Assembly (NCBI GenBank): GCA_938004115.1
Contig: CALKWS010000241.1
Span: forward strand, 1 to 9,582
Source: an uncultured Ruaniaceae bacterium
GTDB lineage: Bacteria > Actinomycetota > Actinomycetes > Actinomycetales > Beutenbergiaceae
Length of the DNA: 9,582 nt
Direction of reading: 5' to 3'
Shown: piece by piece, positions 5,964 to 9,582 of the stretch
Numbering within the stretch: position 1 is the stretch's first letter
Layout of the letters: every line of letters starts with the position of its first letter
Position numbers and translations under genes: made by a program
Notes under the pieces: model-generated
Database searches by the model: none
Seen by the model: the letters and a program-made list of their open reading frames with translations, nothing else
What the model was told of the DNA's origin: nothing

Positions 5964-7785
5964 TGGGCGTCTCCGGTTCGATCTGGCACAGCACCGTGCC
6001 GGCACCGACGGTCTGACCGACGGCCGCGGCGATGTTCGTCACTGTCCCGGACCGGTGGGCGTTCAGCGGCTGTTCCATCTTCATCGCCTCCAGCACCACC
6101 ACCAGGTCGCCTTCCTGGACCGATTGGCCTTCCTCCACCGCGACCTTCACCACGGTGCCCTGCATGGGTGAGGCCAGGCCGTTGCCCGCGGCCCCGCCGG
6201 AGGCCCGCGGGGTGTTCCTGCGGGAGGTGCGGCGTGGGGACTTGGTGCGTCCGGCGCGGCGGCTGAGTCCGGCGGGTAGCACCACTTCGAGGCGTTTGCC
6301 ACCGACTTCCACCACGACCCGTTCGGTCTCCTCCTCCGGGGTGGTGGCCGGCGGAGTGGAGGGGGCGGCGTCGGTGGCCGGTGCGGGGCGGGTGAGCCGG
6401 CCGGCGAACTCAGTTTCGATCCAGGTGGTGTGCACCGCGAACTGGTCGGCGGACTGCGCGGCGAAGTCGGGTTCGTCGAGCACCGCGGTGAAGAACGGCA
6501 GCACGGTGGGGATGCCGCTGACCTCGGTCTCGGCCAGCGCGCGCCGGGCGCGTTGAATCGCCTGGGCGCGGTCGGCGCCGGTGATGATCACCTTGGCGAG
6601 CATCGAGTCGAACGCCCCGGAGATGACGTCCCCGGCCTGCACGCCGGTGTCCACCCGCACCCCCGGCCCGCCGGGCCAGCGCAACGCGGTCAGCGTGCCC
6701 GGGGCGGGCATGAAGGAGTTGTAGGGGTCCTCTCCGTTGAGCCGGAACTCGATCGCGTGGCCGCGGGTGGTGACCTCGGTGTACCCCAGCGGCTCGCCGG
6801 CGGCGATGCGGAACTGTTCGCGCACCAGGTCGATTCCGGTGATCTCCTCGGTCACGCAGTGCTCCACCTGCAGGCGGGTGTTGACCTCCAGGAAGGAGAT
6901 GGTGCCGTCGGTGCCGATGAGGAACTCACAGGTCCCGGCGCCCACGTATCCGGCCCGGCGGAGGATGGCGCGGGAGGCCTCCTCCAGCTGGTCTTGCTGC
7001 TCGGCGCTGAGGAACGGGGCGGGGGCCTCCTCCACGAGTTTCTGGTGCCGGCGCTGCAGCGTGCAGTCCCGGGTGGACAGCACCGCCACGGTGCCGTGGG
7101 CGTCGGCCAGGCATTGGGTCTCCACGTGGCGGGGGCGGTCCAGGAACTGCTCCACGAAGCAGTCTCCGCGGCCGAAGGCGGCCTGGGCCTCGCGCACCGC
7201 GGCATCGAACTGCTCGTCGATGTCCTCCCGGGCGCGGACCACGCGCAGGCCCCGCCCGCCACCGCCGTAGGCCGCCTTGATCGCGATCGGCAGCCCGTGC
7301 TCGGCGACGAAGTCGTGTACCGCAGCCGCATCGGCTACCGGTTCGGGGGTCCCGGCCACCAGCGGGGCGCCTACCTCGTGGGCGATGTGCCGGGCCGAGA
7401 CCTTGTCCCCCAGGGCATCGATGGCCGCCGGTGGCGGGCCGATCCAGGTCAGTCCGGCGTCGATCACCGCGCTGGCGAACTCGGCGTTCTCGGCCAGGAA
7501 CCCGTAACCGGGGTGGACCGCGTCGGCGCCGCTGCGGCGGGCCACGTCCAGGATCTTGCCGATGTCCAGGTAGGTCTCCTGGGCGCGCGCCCCGCCGAGG
7601 GCGAACGCCTCGTCCACCAACTGCACGTGCATGGCATCCCGGTCCGGGTCGGCGTACACCCCGACGGAGGCCAGCGAGGCGTCCCGGCAGGCGCGGGCGA
7701 TGCGGACGGCGATCTCACCGCGGTTGGCGATCAGCACCTTGCGCAGGTGGGGGGCGTCGACCTGCGGCGCGGTGGACGTCGTCAT
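5953..7785 (-). CDS. Acyl-CoA carboxylase alpha chain: biotin carboxylase plus biotin carboxyl carrier domain (AccA3-like)
   Basis: The 610-residue protein carboxylates biotin with ATP and bicarbonate and carries the carboxybiotin to a separate carboxyltransferase beta subunit, giving malonyl-CoA or methylmalonyl-CoA. The N-terminal domain starts KVLIANRGEIAVRI (residues 16-29) with HPGYGFLAEN at 91-100. The ATP-grasp region has the glycine loop AAYGGGGRGLR (171-181), DCTLQRRHQKL (240-250) and FLEVNTRLQVEH (298-309). The carrier domain occupies about 535-605, with biotin attachment at Lys569 in EAMKM and the usual SPMQGTV start at 539. A linker at 460-534 is first Pro/Thr/Glu-rich and then very basic (RRAGRTKSPRRTSRR). 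Length and order match actinobacterial AccA1/AccA3 (about 600 residues). Cys310 replaces the Pro expected in QVEHPVTE. ATG 7785 has AAGGAG 5 nt upstream. No beta subunit gene is present; maf lies upstream, as near M. tuberculosis accA3. Confidence 0.95.
   Translation of the reverse strand: MTTSTAPQVDAPHLRKVLIANRGEIAVRIARACRDASLASVGVYADPDRDAMHVQLVDEAFALGGARAQETYLDIGKILDVARRSGADAVHPGYGFLAENAEFASAVIDAGLTWIGPPPAAIDALGDKVSARHIAHEVGAPLVAGTPEPVADAAAVHDFVAEHGLPIAIKAAYGGGGRGLRVVRAREDIDEQFDAAVREAQAAFGRGDCFVEQFLDRPRHVETQCLADAHGTVAVLSTRDCTLQRRHQKLVEEAPAPFLSAEQQDQLEEASRAILRRAGYVGAGTCEFLIGTDGTISFLEVNTRLQVEHCVTEEITGIDLVREQFRIAAGEPLGYTEVTTRGHAIEFRLNGEDPYNSFMPAPGTLTALRWPGGPGVRVDTGVQAGDVISGAFDSMLAKVIITGADRAQAIQRARRALAETEVSGIPTVLPFFTAVLDEPDFAAQSADQFAVHTTWIETEFAGRLTRPAPATDAAPSTPPATTPEEETERVVVEVGGKRLEVVLPAGLSRRAGRTKSPRRTSRRNTPRASGGAAGNGLASPMQGTVVKVAVEEGQSVQEGDLVVVLEAMKMEQPLNAHRSGTVTNIAAAVGQTVGAGTVLCQIEPETPTDS
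5970..5974 (-). promoter_or_regulatory. Ribosome-binding site supporting a CTG start for the Nudix-NYN gene
   Basis: GGAGA on the minus strand is followed by 6 nt and then CTG at 5963-5961. It lies inside the last codons of the carboxylase gene. Neither alternative start, GTG 6005 or GTG 5927, has a comparable purine-rich site, so this sequence is the main argument for the non-standard start. Confidence 0.4.
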
Positions 7786-7830
7786 GCAGTCTCCTTGTGG
7801 TCACAGGTCGATCCGGGCTAGCGATGGACC

Positions 7831-7836
7831 ACGGTA
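7831..7836 (-). promoter_or_regulatory. Possible -10 box of the carboxylase gene
   Basis: On the minus strand TACCGT, in the context GTACTACCGTGG, fits TANNNT and would start a transcript near 7824 with a leader of about 39 nt containing the AAGGAG ribosome-binding site. No -35 element is recognisable. The hairpin at 7900-7921 lies upstream of it, which suits a separate transcription unit from maf. Confidence 0.3.
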
Positions 7837-7899
7837 GTACTCCCGCCATGGTGGGGGAGAACCCGGCCGGGGTGTGTGCCCCAAGTTCGTAGCGGCGGG

Positions 7900-7921
7900 C
7901 AACCCCCGCGCTCGGGGGTTG
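7900..7921 (-). terminator. Probable terminator between maf and the carboxylase gene
   Basis: CAACCCCCG at 7900-7908 pairs perfectly with CGGGGGTTG at 7913-7921 around a 4-nt loop (9 bp). It lies 83 bp after the maf stop codon and 115 bp before the carboxylase ATG. No U tract follows on either strand, so termination efficiency cannot be judged. The remaining intergenic DNA (7922-8003) is slightly richer in A/T and shows no gene or tRNA. Confidence 0.5.
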
Positions 7922-8003
7922 TGTGAAGTCTACAAAGTGGCAGCGTGGTCGACGCCGAGACGTCAGGTTCGCTAGTCCGGTATGTACAAGTAGGTCGGGA
8001 CTC

Positions 8004-8633
8004 CTACGTCCATAGGTCGATCCACTGGTAGCCGACCCGGGGGAGGAGTTCGCGCAGCGTGACCAGGCTCAGACCCACGACCGTGTGATGGTCGCCGTCG
8101 ATCCGGCGCACGAACGCCCCGCCGCGGCCGTCGATCGTGAACCCGCCGGCTACCGCGAGCGGTTCACCGGTGGCCAGGTAGGCCTCGAGTTCGGCGTCGG
8201 TGATGTCGGCGAAGGTGACGGCGGTGGAACTGACCGCGCCGACGGCGGTGGATTTCCCGCCGGCGGGCGGAGCGGTGCGGATCAGCCAGTGCCCGGTGTG
8301 CAGCACGCCGGTGCGCCCGCGCATGGTGCGCCACCGCCTCCGCGCGACCTCTGCGGTCCGGGGTTTCCCCAGCGCCTGGCCGTCCAGTTCCAGCAGGGAG
8401 TCACAGCCGAGCACCAGGTCCGCCGCCGGTCCCGACGCGGCCACGTGTTCGGCCTTCGCGCGCGCCAGGAGCGCCACCGCATCGCGCGGTGGCAGGGCCG
8501 GCTGGTCGGCGCGGGCTGCGGCCAGGACCGCGTCCTCATCCACGTCGGCCGGATGGATCAGGGGCTGGACGCCGGCGGCGCGCAGCAGGGCGGCGCGAGC
8601 CGGGGAGGCGGAGGCGAGGAGGAGGGAGGTCAC
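8004..8633 (-). CDS. maf: Maf-like nucleotide pyrophosphatase
   Basis: The 209-residue protein belongs to the Maf/HAM1-fold family, whose members hydrolyse canonical or modified nucleoside triphosphates to monophosphates and have been tied to septum control in Bacillus. Visible motifs are LLLASASPARAALLRAAG (residues 4-21, the SxSxxR nucleotide loop), LVLGCDSLLELDGQALGKP (73-91, likely catalytic Asp78 and Lys90), a TGHW segment at 113-116, and LAVAGGFTIDGRGGAFV followed by TVVGLSL (159-190). The CDS and VAGGFT variants are those of the actinobacterial Rv3282 type rather than the DKAGAY of E. coli YhdE. GTG 8633 is chosen because the family starts at this point and a TACGCT box lies 7 nt upstream, giving a leaderless message; the frame is open far upstream to 9539, antisense to the next gene. 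It is divergent from the 8701 membrane protein gene. Confidence 0.93.
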   Translation of the reverse strand: MTSLLLASASPARAALLRAAGVQPLIHPADVDEDAVLAAARADQPALPPRDAVALLARAKAEHVAASGPAADLVLGCDSLLELDGQALGKPRTAEVARRRWRTMRGRTGVLHTGHWLIRTAPPAGGKSTAVGAVSSTAVTFADITDAELEAYLATGEPLAVAGGFTIDGRGGAFVRRIDGDHHTVVGLSLVTLRELLPRVGYQWIDLWT

Positions 8634-8640
8634 CGGGACG

Positions 8641-8646
8641 AGCGTA
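8641..8646 (-). promoter_or_regulatory. -10 box for leaderless maf
   Basis: On the minus strand TACGCT is followed by 7 nt (CGTCCCG) and then GTG 8633, so transcription should begin at or beside the start codon. The hexamer is identical to that of dapD. It faces the plus-strand box TAGCGT at 8664-8669 across a 17-bp gap. Confidence 0.6.
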
Positions 8647-8663
8647 CTGACCTGGCGAGGTAG

Positions 8664-8669
8664 TAGCGT
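8664..8669 (+). promoter_or_regulatory. -10 box of the divergent membrane protein gene
   Basis: TAGCGT fits TANNNT and lies 8 nt before GTG 8678 and 31 nt before ATG 8701. It would give either a leaderless transcript starting at GTG 8678 or a short leader of about 23 nt for the gene at 8701. No -35 hexamer is evident; that position overlaps the maf -10 box. Confidence 0.5.
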
Positions 8670-8677
8670 CGAGGCCG

Positions 8678-8701
8678 GTGAGTCGGACGAGGGCAGGCTG
8701 A
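8678..8701 (+). CDS. Possible leaderless seven-codon leader ORF
   Basis: GTG at 8678 begins 8 nt after a TAGCGT box and opens a frame of seven codons, MSRTRAG, ending in TGA at 8699-8701. The last base of that stop is the first base of the ATG of the next gene (TGATG). This layout permits translational coupling. The peptide has no run of one amino acid that would suggest attenuation. A coincidence is quite possible, since the next gene also has a modest purine-rich stretch (GAGGGCAGG) before its ATG. Confidence 0.3.
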   Translation: MSRTRAG

Positions 8702-9576
8702 TGCGGGACGCGCGCGCAGTGGCGGTGGAACGGCGCAGCGGCCGGTATGCGCTGGCGGGGGCGATCGCCGTACCGGTGGGGGCGGTGGTGGCCAGCGGGC
8801 TCATCTTCCGGACGCTGGCCCGGCTCGGGGCACCGGTGTGGATGCTGGGCCTTGGCGCCGTCGTGGGAGGTCTGGGCGCCCTGGTGGCGGGCTTGATCCT
8901 GCTGCGCGGGTATCGGCAGCGGATCGCCGAACGGATCCAGGCCTCCCTTCGCGCCGAGGCGGCCGCGTGGGCGCGGGCGCAGCAGTGGGCCGTGTACGAG
9001 GGCCCCGGCGATCCAGCAACCCGGTCCGCCACCGATGCCCATCCCGGGCGCGGGCCGCGGCCTGAGGTGCCGTTTCCCGACCAACTGCGCGCACCGGAGG
9101 CGGATCCGAGGCGGTGGGACCAGACCCTGATCGGTTCCTGGGACGGGCGGCAGGCCCGCGTGGAGTCCTGGCAGGTCTGGGTGCGTCCGGCGGGCACGGC
9201 GTGGGCGCATCGCCGACGCCGCCAGTTCGTCCGTATCCGGACCGACGCGGAACTGCCACGGCTCGCGGCCTTCGATGCCGGGCTGGTGCGGGAGGTCCCG
9301 GGGTTCGTGCCGGTCGAGTTCACCGGCCTGCCGATAGCCGTCACCGGGGCGCTGGCCCACGTCGGTGACCACGGTGGGCAACCCCTGGTGGAGGCCTTGG
9401 CGGAGTTCACCAGCGGCCTGCGTGCCACCGGGGGCTGGGTGGTCCTGCAGCCGCAGGAGGTCACGCTGATCTTCGGTAGTGATGCCGACGGCGAGGTGCT
9501 GCCGTACCGCCTTGCCCTGGCCGCCGGTATCGCCCGCACCGTGGAGGCCGGTGTGCGCGACCTGCGCGACCGGTGA
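8701..9576 (+). CDS. Unknown protein with two N-terminal membrane helices and a soluble C-terminal domain
   Basis: I do not recognise a family. The 291-residue protein has two hydrophobic segments, about residues 17-37 and 46-69, separated by a short turn, so both termini probably face the cytoplasm. A basic, Arg-rich stretch with helical character follows (70-95), then a Pro/Asp-rich linker (100-138) and a soluble domain of about 150 residues (139-291) with alternating beta-type segments (WDQTLIGSWDG, ARVESWQVWVRP, QFVRIRTD, GFVPVEFTGLP, GWVVLQPQEVTLIFG) and a C-terminal helix. There are no cysteines or obvious enzyme motifs. ATG 8701 is chosen because hydrophobic and composition features begin there and TGATG overlap with the small upstream frame suggests coupling. 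It is divergent from maf; its stop is 6 bp from the window end, so any downstream partner is not visible. Confidence 0.75.
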   Translation: MRDARAVAVERRSGRYALAGAIAVPVGAVVASGLIFRTLARLGAPVWMLGLGAVVGGLGALVAGLILLRGYRQRIAERIQASLRAEAAAWARAQQWAVYEGPGDPATRSATDAHPGRGPRPEVPFPDQLRAPEADPRRWDQTLIGSWDGRQARVESWQVWVRPAGTAWAHRRRRQFVRIRTDAELPRLAAFDAGLVREVPGFVPVEFTGLPIAVTGALAHVGDHGGQPLVEALAEFTSGLRATGGWVVLQPQEVTLIFGSDADGEVLPYRLALAAGIARTVEAGVRDLRDR

Positions 9577-9582
9577 GGCCGG

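Noticed and set aside
6430..7821. 463-codon plus-strand frame antisense to the carboxylase gene
   Set aside because: The opposite strand encodes a full-length conserved biotin carboxylase; this frame is Gly/Val/His-rich and has no motifs. It is a GC-bias shadow.
7922..8003. Possible tRNA or small RNA after maf (GGTTCGCTAGTCC resembles a T-arm)
   Set aside because: The bases flanking the TTCGCTA loop do not form a five-base-pair stem, and no acceptor or anticodon stems can be drawn.
7990..8007. Small hairpin GTAGG/CCTAC at the maf stop codon
   Set aside because: Only five base pairs with an eight-base loop; too weak to call a terminator beside the stronger stem at 7900-7921.
8634..9539. Minus-strand extension of maf upstream to 9539
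   Set aside because: The family N-terminus begins at 8633, and the extension lies antisense to the 8701 gene with a low-complexity Ser/Arg/Pro-rich product.

Overview
The window is very GC-rich DNA with strong G/C bias at third codon positions. It has actinobacterial-type genes: a DapD and a Maf of the mycobacterial type, an AccA3-like biotin carboxylase/BCCP fusion, and several apparently leaderless promoters. I infer an Actinomycetota chromosome, perhaps Micrococcales-like; the genus cannot be fixed from sequence alone. No mobile element, RNA gene, CRISPR array or phage gene was found. Most of the window is a housekeeping region.

Layout, left to right. The plus-strand block holds gltA (citrate synthase, 240-1541), an unknown four-helix membrane protein (1614-2357) and a TerC-family membrane protein (2482-3468). 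terC meets dapD tail to tail, and the two coding ends overlap by 12 bp. The minus-strand block, read right to left, holds maf (8633-8004), the biotin carboxylase/BCCP gene (7785-5953), a Nudix-NYN fusion (about 5963-5016, overlapping the end of the carboxylase gene), a cysteine-free HesB/IscA-like small protein (4897-4619) and dapD (4398-3457). A plus-strand two-helix membrane protein (8701-9576) diverges from maf and runs almost to the window edge.

The metabolic genes are citrate synthase (TCA entry), DapD (succinylase branch of lysine/diaminopimelate synthesis, feeding the cell wall) and an acyl-CoA carboxylase alpha chain (malonyl- or methylmalonyl-CoA supply). Maf and the Nudix protein are candidate nucleotide-pool or nucleotide-derivative hydrolases. 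The carboxylase beta subunit is not in the window, so it must be encoded elsewhere.

The less ordinary signals are in the non-coding DNA and gene starts: a 26-bp tandem repeat behind the dapD promoter, a 24-bp direct repeat before terC, three or four start codons 6-8 nt after a TANNNT box (leaderless initiation), and a compact maf/membrane-protein divergent promoter with a possible seven-codon leader ORF whose stop overlaps the next start. In the proteins, the oddities are the Nudix-NYN fusion with a possible CTG start, the cysteine-free IscA-like protein, and a Pro-to-Cys change in a conserved biotin carboxylase motif. I see no clear evidence of a new multi-gene system.
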